Shown: positions 33,971 through 44,499, counted from the first letter of the stretch. The stretch: 64,000 bases of DNA from Castor canadensis (GCF_047511655.1 NC_133390.1:131803583-131867582), one strand, 5' to 3'. Translations and numbers: made by a program. Notes: generated from the letters alone by a model not told the origin.

Positions 33971-34380
33971 GAATTCACCTTTGAGAATGTGCTGATTGTT
34001 ATTTGTTGAGTAGACACTAGGTGTCAGTATATAACCATAAGAACGGAGGCTAGGGGGTTGTCCAAAAACAGTAAGACAACAGGTCTCTCAAATATGTGTA
34101 TATGTATGCCTATTTTAATATTCTAATGGGAACTCAGATAAATTTAACATCTATTATAAAACTGAGCTGTGGAGTCTGACATAGGACTCACGTGTTTAGT
34201 TTCTGGAGAAAAACACAATTAGAAAGCAGTTTCCTGTCCAGACTCCCCAATTATCCTTCCTAAATCATGTGTTTGCTTAAGTCTCATTCCTCAAAACTGT
34301 TAGCTTCAAATGATTTAAACTCAAACCACAAATGTAACCTGTGGTGTCGTAGTATCAGTGAGTTCAAAAAAAGAGTTAAG

Positions 34381-34680
34381 CCCTATGAGTTTGCTCATAT
34401 CTGTAATCCCAGCTATGCAAGAGTTGGTGCTCAAGAGGATTCCTGTTCAAGGCCAGCCTAAGCAAAAAGTTAGTGAGACTCTGTCTCAACCAATAAGGTG
34501 GGAGTAGTGGTTCATTCTTGTCATCTCAGCTGTGCAGGAGGCATAAATAGGATTGTAGTCCAGGCTGGCTTGGGCAAAAATGCTAGACCCTAGCTGGAAA
34601 AAAAAAGACTGAGGCATCACTCAGGTGGTAGAATGCCCACCTAGCACAAGCCAAGCCCTGAATTCAAACCCTAGTATGGG
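34381..34680 (+). repeat. Trimeric SINE: B1-B1-ID (second copy)
   Basis: First 7SL module (ATCTGTAATCCCAGCTATGC...GAGACTCTGTCTC), second 7SL module (GGGAGTAGTGGTTCATTCTT...AGGAGGCATAAATAGGATTG), linker, ID half (CATCACTCAGGTGGTAGAAT...AATTCAAACCCTAGTATG). More diverged than the 32-kb copy but with the same module order. Confidence 0.82.
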
Positions 34681-35370
34681 TTTCCTCCAAAAGAATTGAC
34701 CCCTTTCCTTGTGCATGTTCTCTACTCTCCTCCCCCATCCCTCAGCCACTAAGTTCCTGTCTCCTGGGGGCCATGCCTTACCCATTTCTCCCACGGTTCT
34801 GATGAGGTTCAAGGTATAGGCAAGAATAAATGAGTATTTCCTTTACTCAGTGCCCTTCCCCAATCAAGGTATGCATTCCAAATACATCGTCCTATATGTG
34901 TTTTTCATTCAACACCACACCCTAAATGTAATTCATTATTAATACCTACAGAGATAATTAAGTTTTTTTAAAGCTCTTTTAAAATTGAGCTATACTTTAC
35001 TTGTGGTAACTGATCTTAAGTGTTCAAATCTTTCATACATATTCACACCTGTGTCACACCAATCCTTTATGATGGCCTGGCTCTCGTATCATTTTCATTC
35101 CGACACATGGTATAGTGGCTGGCAAATCCAGATCTAATTCAAAGCCTGCTGTGTAAAAGAGTTTGTGTGCCAGTATATTAAGCCTTATGAGTGTTACAAA
35201 CATGGAATATCCTTAAGGAGCTAGCATCTGTCCACTGAACAGTCAGGTTACAAAGCTATATAAAATAGTAGACTGTGTTTAGGAGTCTAATAGCTATAAT
35301 TAGTCATCTTCTTAATCTCTGCCTAAGATACTCCTACACAGCCACCGTGCATTCATCAAGATCAGAAATG

Positions 35371-35487
35371 TAGCCAGGTATGGTAGCGTACACAAGTAGT
35401 CCTAGCTACTTGGGAGGCTGAGGCAGGAAAATCAATTTGAGGCCAGCTGGGCAACATAGGGAGACCTCATCTTAAAAAAAAAATCAG
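35371..35487 (+). repeat. B1 SINE
   Basis: TAGCCAGGTATGGTAGCGTA...GGGAGGCTGAGGCAGGAAAA...GGGCAACATAGGGAGACC with a poly(A) tail. Confidence 0.9.
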
Positions 35488-35752
35488 AAATTTGACACTG
35501 ATACAAGCTATCATTAAATCCACATAGCCTAAATTTTTCTGATTTATCAATAGTATTTTTAGAGAAAAAAAATTAAGCAGAACAGAAGATTTTTTATTAC
35601 TGTTCTTCCTTTCTGGTCCAACAGACAACCTTAGAGCATGTATTGCATTTAGTTGTCTATTAAATTTTTTTTCCATCTAATTTTTCTTTGTTTTTCATGA
35701 CCTTGCCATTTGTGAAGAGTATGAGCCAGTTACTTTGTGGAATAAATGTCTC

Positions 35753-36132
35753 TTTGATGTGGTTTGTTTCCTTCAAAACAATGTGACAATGTGTCCCAAT
35801 GTGACAGTGTTGAAAGATGGTGGGGCCTCTAGGAGGCAGTTAGGCCACTAAGAATTCACTCATGGAATTCTTAGGAAGAATTCATGGGGAGTGAATTCTC
35901 TTCCTGGGATGGATTAGTTACTACTGGAGTGAATGGATATAAAGGTGATTGGTCTTCTTCTGTCTTCTCTTTTGTTCTCTCTTGCCATCTGATCTCTTCT
36001 GTACTGTGTCCGTTTCCTCTTCTACTTTCTGCCATGATTTGAAAGCACATGAAGTCCTCACAAGAAGCCAAGCTCTCAGACTTAGAGAACCATGAGCCAA
36101 AATAAACCTCTTGGGTTTGTAAGTTACTCAGT
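35753..36132 (+). mobile_element. Solo LTR of MaLR type (MST-like)
   Basis: 'GATGTGGTTTGTTTCCTTC', 'GGTGGGGCCTCTAGGAGG', 'CTCTCTTGCCATCTGATC' and 'ACCATGAGCCAAAATAAACC' in the expected order for an MST-type LTR. Contains the AATAAA poly(A) signal. Confidence 0.7.
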
Positions 36133-36475
36133 GTGTCAATCAGCTTTTGAAATGCTACGACAAAAATGCCTGAGATAATAAAATTAAAAGAAGGAAATGT
36201 TTATTTTGCTTCATGGTTTCAGAGGTTTCAGTTTATGATTATTGGCTCCATTACTTTTGGGCCTATGGTGAGGTAGAACATCACGGTGGGAGCAAATCAT
36301 GACAGCTGGGAAGCAGAGACAAGGGACCAGGGTCCCAAGATTGCCTTCAAGGACATATCTCCAGTGATATGACTTCCTTCCTCTAGGCCTCCATCACCTC
36401 CCAATAGTGCCACAGGCTGGGGTATAGCCTATGTCCCTTCTTTGGGGGACATTTAAGATCCAATCCACAATACCA
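36133..36475. repeat. Rodent interspersed repeat, family not named
   Basis: 'ATGCTACGACAAAAATGCCTG...GGAAATGTTTATTTTGC...GAGGTTTCAG...CCTCCCAATAGTGCCAC' is a pattern I associate with a widespread rodent LTR-type repeat, but I cannot give the family. Directly follows the MaLR LTR. Confidence 0.4.
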
Positions 36476-37194
36476 AATCTGTTTTAGCATCAGCAAATGG
36501 ACAAAATCATCTCTTAGTTTGTGTTTGTTTGGTGTTTCTTCAGAGCTAAGTTCAGGTTTGCATTGTTGGTAGCAATGCCACAGAAGTGATAGTGCATTCT
36601 CAGCACATCATATCAGATAACATTTGACATGATGTCAAATTGTCTCATTACCTTTGATGTTAAACTTTGATCACTTGGTGAAGATAGTATTTGCCACTGT
36701 GTGCTCCTGGTGGAGCCTGTCCTTGGCCATGCACTTTTTTTCTAGCCTGGCACAACTCTAGCTTTTTTGCTCAAGTCAAGTTTCCTTAGCTTCACAGTAA
36801 TACTTCCAGATCCCCACTGCTTTGACTTGAGTTCCCTGGAAGCAGAGTTGAGAAAGGAGGGAACTGGGCTGTTTCTAGACCAGCTCCTGTCAGTCTTTGG
36901 TCAAGCAGCAATTCCCCTGCCTATCTGACCTACTGAATATGGACTTCTGGAAAAAGCCTCAGGCACAGAGATCATATCTTGGCAATGGAGTTGATACTGA
37001 GGGCCAAAGGAAAAGAAGGCCTGATGCCTGCTTCATAAAATCTTAGAATTTTAGGGAAAAAAGAATAATCTAGTCCTCTCTTTCCTCACCCCAATTGGGT
37101 CAGGGATGAGCTTCCTTGAACATTGCATCCTCAGTCATGAAGAGGAAATTCAGACAGGATAACTTACTGTTGGCCCTATTTCCCTCCGAATCTG

Positions 37195-37370
37195 ACAAAG
37201 GCAGTTACCATACCATAGATTTAGTCATCTCCTCATAGGGCTTCTCATTGGTTGGCTTGAAATAGAAGACTTAAATCAGTTCCTACCATCCCAGATCAAA
37301 CTCTGAATAGTAAGTATAGAGTTCCAATGTCTTTATGATTTGTTGAGAATAATCAAAGGTTGATGAACAT
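37195..37370 (-). pseudogene. COX1: COX1 5' fragment (NUMT)
   Basis: In reverse complement it starts ATGTTCATCAACC and continues with TGATTATTCTCAACAAATCA and ATAAAGACATTGG, the first codons of mammalian COX1. Similarity fades after GTAACTGCC (about 37195). Confidence 0.92.
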
Positions 37371-37381
37371 AGGTAGATGGT

Positions 37382-37446
37382 GGTAGAATGGTAGAGCAAG
37401 CATTAGACTGTAAATCTAAAGATAGAGGTTGAATCCTCTTTATAAC
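37382..37446 (+). pseudogene. mt-tRNA-Tyr copy (NUMT)
   Basis: Anticodon loop ACTGTAAATCT (GTA anticodon) and the flanking GCATTAGACTGTAAATC are typical. The acceptor ends no longer pair well (GGTAGAA vs TTATAAC). Confidence 0.9.
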
Positions 37447-37515
37447 AAGTCCTGAGGTGATAGTTCACATTGATTTGGAAATTCAAAGGAGCATCTTCAA
37501 TTCTGCTGGGGCTTT
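37447..37515 (+). pseudogene. mt-tRNA-Cys copy (NUMT)
   Basis: AAGTCCTGAGGTGATAGTTC... followed by GATTTGGAAATTCAAAGG. The position between Tyr and OL and the similarity support Cys; the anticodon region has changed from the expected GCA to GGA. Confidence 0.8.
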
Positions 37516-37547
37516 CCCTTACTTTTATCCCTAAATAGTGGGAAAAG
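37513..37547 (+). other. Fossil light-strand origin hairpin (OL) of the NUMT
   Basis: TTTCCC ... GGGAAAA, an imperfect hairpin between tRNA-Cys and tRNA-Asn, exactly where mammalian mtDNA has OL. The loop is longer and A/T-rich. Confidence 0.75.
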
Positions 37548-37620
37548 TAGATTGAAGCCAGTTGATTAGAGTATTTTAGCTGTTAACTAAAATTTCTTGG
37601 AAGGAGAGTCTATCAATCTA
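37548..37620 (+). pseudogene. mt-tRNA-Asn copy (NUMT)
   Basis: TAGATTGAAGCCAGTTGATT at the 5' end, anticodon arm TTAGCTGTTAACTAA (GTT), and 3' end ATCAATCTA pairing with the 5' TAGATTGA. Well preserved. Confidence 0.92.
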
Positions 37621-37622
37621 TT

Positions 37623-37691
37623 AAGAATTTAGCTTAATTAAAGTGTTTGATTTGAGTTTGTAAAATGTAAGATAAATGCTTGCAAGCCTTA
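37623..37691 (+). pseudogene. mt-tRNA-Ala copy (NUMT)
   Basis: AAGAATTTAGCTTAATTAAA ... GTGTTTGATTTG ... GCAAGCCTTA matches mt-tRNA-Ala. The anticodon loop has diverged from the expected TGC. Confidence 0.88.
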
Positions 37692-37693
37692 TT

Positions 37694-37760
37694 ATAGGAA
37701 TTAAGTTTAAGTACTTACTCAGGACTTTGAAGGCTCTTGGTCTTTTTCACTTAAATTCCT
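37694..37760 (-). pseudogene. mt-tRNA-Trp copy (NUMT)
   Basis: In reverse complement: AGGAATTTAAGTGAAAAAGA ... CAAGAGCCTTCAAAG ... CTTAATTCCT. 5' and 3' ends still pair. Confidence 0.9.
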
Positions 37761-38350
37761 AGTTTAAGGCACATAATATAGGTGCTAAAGGGAGGATTAG
37801 AGATGTGATGATCAGTGGGGGGAGATAAAAAAATAATCTTTGTTTTATGTTTTACTATTGTCATTTTGCTTTTATATTATTAGTAGTTAGAAATAATATT
37901 AGAATTGTAGAGTAAGTTAATTGTATGTAGAAATAAATTTAAGAGAGCTATTACAGCCATGATAATGGGTAATACAATGCTGTTATTTTTCATTGTTTTA
38001 TGACTGATAATTCAATTAGGTAGGAATTCTGTTAGGGGAGCAAGTCTCCAAGTGATAATAGAGTAGTTAAAGTTACTAAGGTAATTAATGGAAGTTTATT
38101 TTATGAATGAAATGGAGTAGTAGTGTTGGAGTTGATATTATTAAATATTACAAATATTGTAATGATTGGATTAAGTTGCATTAAGTCCTCCTCACTTAGA
38201 AGGACTGATAGATTAGCCATAGTGAGAATATGGTTAGAGTCAATTGTTGGAGAGATTTGATGTAAGATTGAAATTGGTGCTGGTTTCTGTCAGTTTAATA
38301 AAATTATTTCAGAAGTCAGAGAAATGCCTTGTGTTACTTCTGGTAGACAA
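37761..38350 (-). pseudogene. ND2: ND2 3' part (NUMT), internally deleted
   Basis: In reverse complement, matches to ND2 include CCAGAAGTAACACAAGGC, CCAATTTCAATC, GAATTATCAGTCATAAAAC and GTAATAGCTCTCTTAAA, ending directly at tRNA-Trp. Frame is broken and a middle block is missing. Confidence 0.85.
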
Positions 38351-38527
38351 TGCCTGGAGACATCTAGGTGCTGCTCTACAGGAACAGGATATTGTAAAAG
38401 TGGAATCCCTAATTACTTGTATCTTTGTGCAGTCTGTGTTGAAGGGGGAGGATGACCAGCTTTAGATGAGCACTCCAAAAATAATTAACATGCCTATGTG
38501 CAGAGTTGAGGAGGAATCTGACCCAAA

Positions 38528-38722
38528 GCTTTTTTTTTTTTTTTGTGGGACTGGGATTTGAACTCAGGGCTTTGTGCTTGCAAAGCAGCCACTCTACAGT
38601 TTGAGTCATACTTCTAGTCCATTTTGCTCTGGTTATTTTGGAGATGAGGGTCTTACAAACCGTTTGCCCAGGCTGGCCTTGAATCCCAATTCAGGCGTGA
38701 GCCACTGGTGTCTCACCTGACC
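38528..38722 (-). repeat. B1-ID dimeric SINE
   Basis: Poly-T, GGGACTGGGATTTGAACTC..., GAGATGAGGGTCTTAC, GCCCAGGCTGGCCTTGAATC, GGCGTGAGCCACTGG. Near the right end of the NUMT. Confidence 0.88.
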
Positions 38723-38879
38723 CAAAATTTTAAGGTAAGGGAGAAAGCTACAAAAGGAAGGCAGAGGTGCCAACTTTTATCCTGCTTTTAGTTACTCACT
38801 GTGCATCTGCAGGCTCAAGTGAAAAGTCAATATTTTAGTGAATACAGCTTCTAAATCCCTGTTATCAAATTATGAAGTA

Positions 38880-39570
38880 GTAGAAGAAAACATAGAGGAG
38901 CACTTCAGAACATTCGAATAAGCAAGAATTTTTTGGATAAGACCCAAGAACATAAGAAACAAAAGCAAAAATAGACAAATGGCGTTATGTAAAACTAAAA
39001 AGCTTGTGTGCAGCAAAGGAACTGATCATCAGAGCAAAAAGATAACCTACAGAATGGGAAGAAATAGTTGCTAACTATCTATCTGACAAGGAGTAGATCT
39101 CCGATTATGTCAAATACATAAGTTCTGGAAATCTACTATACAACATAGTGACCTTAGCTAATAACACTGTGTTGTAGACCTAAAATTTACTAAGGGAGTA
39201 GAACTTGTGCTAAGTATTCTTCTAAAACAACAACAACATCAACAAATCCCCCAAACAATAAAGGGGTGAGAGGAAATTTTGAAAAGTTATGGATATATTT
39301 ATGCCTTGAGGTGGGGATGAAATTTATGGGTGTACATATAATCCATCCCCAAACTCATCAATATGCTTTACTAAATACAACTTCACATATGTCAATCATA
39401 CCTCAACAAAGCAATTTAAGGGAAAAAGAATTAAATCCATCCTTCTCAAACTCTTCCAAAAAAATAGAAGAGGAGTGAACTTTTCTAATTCACTCTATGA
39501 GGCCAGCATTGCCCAAATACCAAAGGCAGCCAAAGTCACTACAAGAAAAGAGAACTACATGGTAATGTCC
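38880..39570 (+). mobile_element. Old L1 fragments (ORF2 end and thumb region)
   Basis: 'AAAACTAAAAAGCTTGTGTG', 'CAGAATGGGAAGAAATAG' (ORF2 end) and 'GAGGCCAGCATTGCCC...ACTACAAGAAAAGAGAAC' (ORF2 thumb) in plus orientation. Out of normal order, so probably two fragments. Decayed. Confidence 0.65.
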
Positions 39571-39821
39571 CTTTTGAGTGTATATACTAGGCAGGCTGGG
39601 CTGCCTAAATCCTGTAGACTAGGTGACTTAAACCACAGGAATTCATTTCTCATGGTACTAGAAGCTGGAAGTCCCAGATGAACGTTCAGCAGGATTTGAT
39701 TTCTGGTAAGGGATTTTTTTCCCCCTGATTTGCAGATGGCTGCCTTTTTACTGCAGTCTTCATTCAGTTTTACTTTGAGTACCTGCAGGGAGTGACAAGG
39801 AGAGCTCTCTCTTTATTCAGC

Positions 39822-39990
39822 CAGTGGCTCATGCCTGCAATCCTAGCTACTCAGGATTGTTGTTTGAAGCCAACCCAGGGAAATAGTTTGCAGTACCCTA
39901 TTAAAAAAAAAAAAACCCATAACAAAAAGGGGCTGGTGGGGTAGCCTGAGGTGTGGGCCTTGAGTTCAAACCCCATACCGCAAAAAAAAG
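39822..39990 (+). repeat. B1-ID dimeric SINE
   Basis: CCAGTGGCTCATGCCTGCAA... 7SL half, A-rich linker AAAAAAACCCATAAC, GGGGCTGGTGGGGTAGCC ID half, GTTCAAACCCC B box. Confidence 0.9.
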
Positions 39991-40015
39991 TTAATGGATT
40001 AGAAGTGTTAACATT

Positions 40016-40114
40016 GGGCTGGGATGTAGCTCGGTGGTACAGCGCTTGCCTAGCATGCGTGAGACCCTGGGTTCGATCCCAGCACCAAGAAAGATTAAAA
40101 AAAAAAAAAAAGTG
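40016..40114 (+). repeat. Young ID SINE (tRNA-Ala derived), well preserved
   Basis: GGGCTGGGATGTAGCTCGGT...GCGCTTGCCTAGCATGCGTG...GGGTTCGATCCCAGCACC then poly(A). A box and B box are intact, CpGs retained; the least-decayed ID copy of the window. Confidence 0.92.
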
Positions 40115-40436
40115 TTAACATTGTTAGCATGACAGTACTCCCAAAAGTGATCTACAGATCAATGTGTTGACTTTTGAAATCCCAAATGCCTATTTTTGCA
40201 TAAAAAATGAAAAAAGGTGATTTTAAAATTCATTGAGGATTTTAAGGACTCCCAAATAGCCAAAGCAATCTTGAAAAAAAGAATTTGAAACACTCAAACT
40301 CACCAATTTCAAAACTTGCTACAAAGCTGCAGCAAATGAAGAAGTATAATGGCGTAAGTATGAATGTATAAACCAAAGGAATGGAATTGACAGTGTGGAA
40401 ATAGACCCATAAGTCTATGACCAATTGATTCTTTTT

Positions 40437-42028
40437 TTTTTTCTCAGTTGAGTTCTTTTTTTCTTTAAAAAATTTTTTTTTATTCATATGTGCATACAAT
40501 GTTTGGTCATTTCTCCCCCCTTCCCCCCCCTTTCCCTCTGTCCCCTTCCTCTCCCCCCATACCCCCTTGCTACTAGGCAGAAACTATTTTGCCCTTATGT
40601 CTAATTTTGTAGAAGAGAGAGTATAAGCAATAATAGGAAGGACCAAGGGTTTTTGCTAGTTGAGATAAGGATAGCTATACAGGAAATTGACTCTCATTGC
40701 TTTCCTGTACACGTATGTTAGTTACCTTCTAAGTTAATTCTTCTCGAACTAACCTTTTCTCTAGTTCTTGGTCCCCTTCCCTTATTGGTCTCTGTCACTT
40801 TAAAGTTTCTGCATTAGTTTCTCTGCATTGAGGGCAACAAATGCTATCTTGTTTTTTAGGTGTCTTACCTATCCTCATACCTCCCTTGTGTGCTCTTGCT
40901 TTACGATGTGATCAAAGTCCAGATCCCTTGTTGTGTTTACCCTTGATCTAATGTCTGCATATTGAGGGAGAACATATGATTTTTGGTCTGAGCCTGGCTA
41001 ACCTCGCTCAGAATTATGTTCTCCAGTTCCATCCATTTACTTGAGAATGATAAGATTTCATTCTTCTTCATGGCTGCATATAATTCCATTGTGTATAAAT
41101 ACCACATTTTCTTAATCCATTCATCAGTAGTGGGGCATATTGGCTATTTCTATAATTTGGCTATTGTGAATAGGGCTGCAATAAACATGGGCGGGCAGGT
41201 GCCTCTGGAATAACCTGTGTCACATTCTTTTGGGTATATCCCCAAGAGTGGTATTGCTGGATGATATGGTAGATCTATGTTTAGATTTTTAAGAAGCCTC
41301 CAGATTTTTTTCCAGAGTGGTTGTACTAGTCTACATTCCCACCAACAGTGTAAGAGGGTTCCTCTCTCCCCGCATCCTCGCCAACACCTGTTGTTAGTGG
41401 TGTTGCTGATGATGGCTATTCTAACAGGGGTGAGGTGGAATCTTAGGTTTTAATTTGCATTTTCTTTATGGCTAGAGATGGTGAGCATTTTTTCATGTGT
41501 TTTTTGGCCATTTGAATTTCTTCTTTTGAGAAAGTTCTGTTTAGTTCACTTGCATGTTTATTGGTTCATTAATTTTGGGAGAGTTTAGTTTTTTGAGTTC
41601 CCTATATATTCTTATTATCAGTCCTTGGTCTGATGTGTAGCTGGCAAATATTTTCTCCCACTCTGTGGGTGTTTTCTTCAGTGTAGAGACCATTTCTTTT
41701 GATGAACAGAAGCTTTTTAGTTTTATGAAGTCTCATTTACCTATGCTATCTCTTAGTTGCTGAGCTGCTGGGGTTCCATTGAGAAAGTCCTTGCCTATAC
41801 CTATTAGTTCCAAAGTATTTCCTACTGTTTCCTGTATCAACTTTAGAGTTTGGGGTCTGATATTAAGATCCTTGATCCATTTTAGGTTAATATTGGTATA
41901 GGGTGATAAACATGTATCTAGTTTCAGTTTTTTGCAGACTGCTAACCAGTTTTCCCAGCAGTTTTTGTTGAAGAGGCTGTCTTTTCTCCATCGTATATTT
42001 TTAGCGCCTTTGTCAAAGATAAGTGACT
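40437..42028 (-). mobile_element. Younger L1, 5'-truncated, with target-site duplication
   Basis: Minus-strand 3' end nearly identical in layout to the L1 at 54.5 kb: poly-T, TATTCATATGTGCATACAAT, C-rich tract, then ORF2 C-terminal coding in reverse. It breaks off inside ORF2 at 42028. A 14-bp direct repeat AATTGATTCTTTTT flanks it (40423-40436 and 42029-42042). No long open frame. Confidence 0.9.
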
Positions 42029-42334
42029 AATTGATTCTTTTTGACAATTGATTTTTGATAAGGTGGCCAAGATCACTTACTGGGAAAGAAAAGTCTCCTC
42101 ATCAAACAACACTGGACAACTGTATATACACAGGCAAAACAACAAAACTGGACATCATATACAAAGATTAACTCAAAGTAGATCAAAAGGTATAAATGTA
42201 GGAGCTAAAACTATAAACTGTTAGAAGAAAATGTATGGATATATCTTTATGACTTTGAATTTGGCAATGTTTTCTTAGCTATGACAACAATAGTATAAGG
42301 CAATAAAAGAAAAACTAGACAAATTAGACAAATT

Positions 42335-42425
42335 TGGGAGTTGACAGAGTGGCTCAAGTGGTAGAGTAAGTGCCTAGCAAGTTTGAGGCCCTGAGTTTGA
42401 CCCTCAGTACTGCCAAAAAAATTTA
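42335..42425 (+). repeat. ID-like SINE half
   Basis: GACAGAGTGGCTCAAGTGGT...GCCTAGCAAGTTTGAGGCCC...GTTTGACCCTCAGTACTGCC then an A-run. Confidence 0.88.
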
Positions 42426-43349
42426 AAAACTTGTTGACCAAAGGACACTATCAAGAAAGTGAAAACGAAACCCACAAGATGAGAGAAAATATTTGCAAAT
42501 CATGTATCTAAGAAGGTTCTGGTATCCCAGGATATATAAACAACTTACAAATAAATGACCCAATTAAAAATGATGAGTCGGCTTGAATACTCTTTTTTTT
42601 TTTTTTTCCCAAAGAAGATTATATGGCCAAAACACACAGGAAAAGAAGCTAACATCACTAGACATCAGGGAAATACAAATCAAAACCATAATGAGATACT
42701 CTACTTCCAATAGGTTGTCTTTAAGAAACAAAAAAGAGGAAGAAACAAGAGTTGGTGAGGATGTGGGAAAAGTAGTCCTTTGTACATTGCTGATAAGAAT
42801 GTAAAATGGTGCAGCTATTATGGAAAACAGTGTTTTGGTTCCTCACAAAGTTAAAATAGAATCACCACCTTATACAGCAATTCAAATTCTGGATATATGA
42901 CCAAATAGAACTAGAAACAGGTATTCAGACAAATATTAACAAATATCCATAGCAGCATTATTTACAATAGTCAAAACATGGAAACAACCCAAATGTCCAT
43001 TATTGCCAGACAGATAAACAAAATGTGGCATGTACATACAACAGAAGGTATGTACTGAGCCCCAAAAGAAAGAAGTACTGAGACCTGCTACACTCATGTG
43101 GAATGTTCAGAATAGGCAAATCCTGTAGAGATGAACAGTAAATTAGTGGGTACCAGAGGCTAGGGAAGAAGAAAGAAGGGGAAGGGGCTGTTAATAGTTT
43201 TCTTTTTGGATTAATGAAGATATTCTAAAACCAGGTAATGGTAATGAATACATAACTGAATATGCTAAACCCAGCAAATTGTGCACTTTAATAGGGCAAA
43301 TTTTATGGCATGTGAATCACAATAATTAAGCTGTTATAAAAGTAGCAAG

Positions 43350-43545
43350 TGTTTTCTTTTTGCACCATAGCTATTAAATTTATGAAGTTAATACACATTG
43401 ACATAATTCTCATACAATTGATGTAGCTTAATCAGATTTTGCCATTCTGTTAATGTCTTTATAACAAAAAAATATCTTTGATCAGTTGTCATGTCTCATC
43501 TCCTTTAATTTGGGACAAATTCTCAGTCTTTCCTCCCCCCATGAG
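43350..43545 (+). repeat. Ancient L1M fragment
   Basis: 'CAGATTTTGCCATTCTGTTAATGTC...CAGTTGTCATGTCTC...TCCTTTAATTTGGGAC' matches wording known from old L1M 3' UTRs. Confidence 0.55.
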
Positions 43546-43551
43546 CATGGC

Positions 43552-43672
43552 TTCTTCCTTCCTTCCTTCCTTCCTTCCTTCCTTCCCTCCCTTCTTCCTT
43601 CCTCCTCCCTCCCTCCCTCGTTCCTTTCTTTCTTCCTTCTTTCTTCTCTCTCTCTCCCTCCCTTCCTTCAGC
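43552..43672. repeat. (TTCC)n/(CCTT)n microsatellite
   Basis: About 120 bp of TTCC, TCCC and CTTT repeats; plus-strand open frames here are simple-repeat artefacts. Confidence 0.95.
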
Positions 43673-43759
43673 CAGATTTAGTTTTCTCTGCAGAAAAGAA
43701 TATCATGGCTTCACTTAAAGACTTAATAATAGCCAAATTTTTTTTTTAAATTATGGTCT

Positions 43760-43862
43760 GTCTTTTTTTTTTTTTTTTGTCAGTACTGGGGTTTGAACTC
43801 AGGGGCTCATGCTTGCTAGATAGGCACTCTACCACCTGAGCCATTCCACCAGCCCTGCACTC
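43760..43862 (-). repeat. ID-like SINE half
   Basis: Poly-T (18) then GTCAGTACTGGGGTTTGAAC...TGCTAGATAGGCACTCTACC...ATTCCACCAGCCCT. Confidence 0.9.
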
Positions 43863-43979
43863 TGCCTTTTTAGACCTGGAGAGGCATATTGATGATTTCC
43901 TGATTAAAAAAAAGAGTAAGGTGTTCTTTGCACCTCAAAGAAGTTGAAAAAGGCTTGGACCTCTTTGATTCATTGAGAA

Positions 43980-44490
43980 TTCAGGTATATTAAAACATAA
44001 ATAGGAAAAATGGGTTTTGACTATGATGAAATAAGGAATAATGGTTGCCTATGGGGTTGAGGCAGGGGTGAGTGGAGGGTAGGATGGGTTGGCTGGGAAG
44101 GGTCCCTGAGAACTCTCTGAGGTGACAGGGGACATACAGTTGTTCACATTCATAGAAGGGTATGCTTGGGAGTCAGAGATGACTCTCTCTCTATATTACC
44201 CCCAAGTACCCATAACATATCTTATTAGTGGTATGGGTGCTCATTGTGAGGGCTGAGGGTGCTGACATTGGCAACTCAGTGTGAAATGCACCAGAAACAC
44301 AATGTGTGATGGGTGGATGGGGCACAGGTTTGTGATAAGGTAAGTGTGGCAAAATTATAACGATGGTGGCTCCATGTAGACTCCTCTGAACACCTCTCTA
44401 AAGGTTGCTTTAATTTACTATAAATTCTATCAACTCTTCTGTGTGTTTTGAAAATGTAAAGGATAAAATGAAAAATAAAATAAAAAATGA
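43980..44490 (+). repeat. Ancient L1 3' fragment
   Basis: 'AATGGTTGCCTATGGGG...GCTGGGAAGGGTCCCTGAGAAC' resembles the common 'GGTTGCCTGGGG...GGGAAGGGGCATGAGGGAAC' block of old L1 3' ends. Confidence 0.5.
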
Positions 44491-44499
44491 AGGATAAAA

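Larger units (their letters stand above)
37195..38350 (-). pseudogene. NUMT: nuclear copy of mtDNA, COX1 5' end - tRNA Tyr/Cys/OL/Asn/Ala/Trp - ND2 3' part
   Basis: The plus strand is the reverse complement of the standard mammalian mtDNA heavy-strand reading direction. From left: antisense COX1 from its start codon (37370-37368) leftward, tRNA-Tyr, tRNA-Cys, the OL hairpin, tRNA-Asn, tRNA-Ala, antisense tRNA-Trp, antisense ND2. Gene order and spacing are exactly those of the WANCY region. The ND2 part appears to lack a block near its middle (about 38070-38170). Substitutions in tRNA stems and COX1/ND2 mark it as nuclear and non-functional. Coordinates of both ends are approximate. Confidence 0.93.
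40115..43340 (+). mobile_element. Older L1 ORF2-3'UTR copy, split by a younger antisense L1
   Basis: 40115-40423 reads as the RNase-H-like/C-terminal ORF2 part (GATCTACAGATCAATG...AGCCAAAGCAATC). It resumes without a gap at 42029-43340 (GACAATTGATTTTTGATAAG...AACAATAGTATAAGG...ATATTTGCAAATC...ACAGAAGGTATG). Decayed, many stops. An ID half (42335-42425) is also inserted. Confidence 0.75.

Noticed and set aside
37382..37760. Five tRNA-like sequences as nuclear tRNA genes
   Set aside because: Gene order, anticodon loops and neighbouring COX1/ND2 show a mitochondrial origin; no nuclear A/B boxes.
40016..40085. tRNA-Ala-like sequence as a tRNA gene
   Set aside because: A and B boxes and poly(A) tail are those of an ID SINE; it does not fold with a full acceptor stem.
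43478..43749. Ser/Pro/Phe-rich open frames (plus)
   Set aside because: Translation of a TTCC microsatellite.
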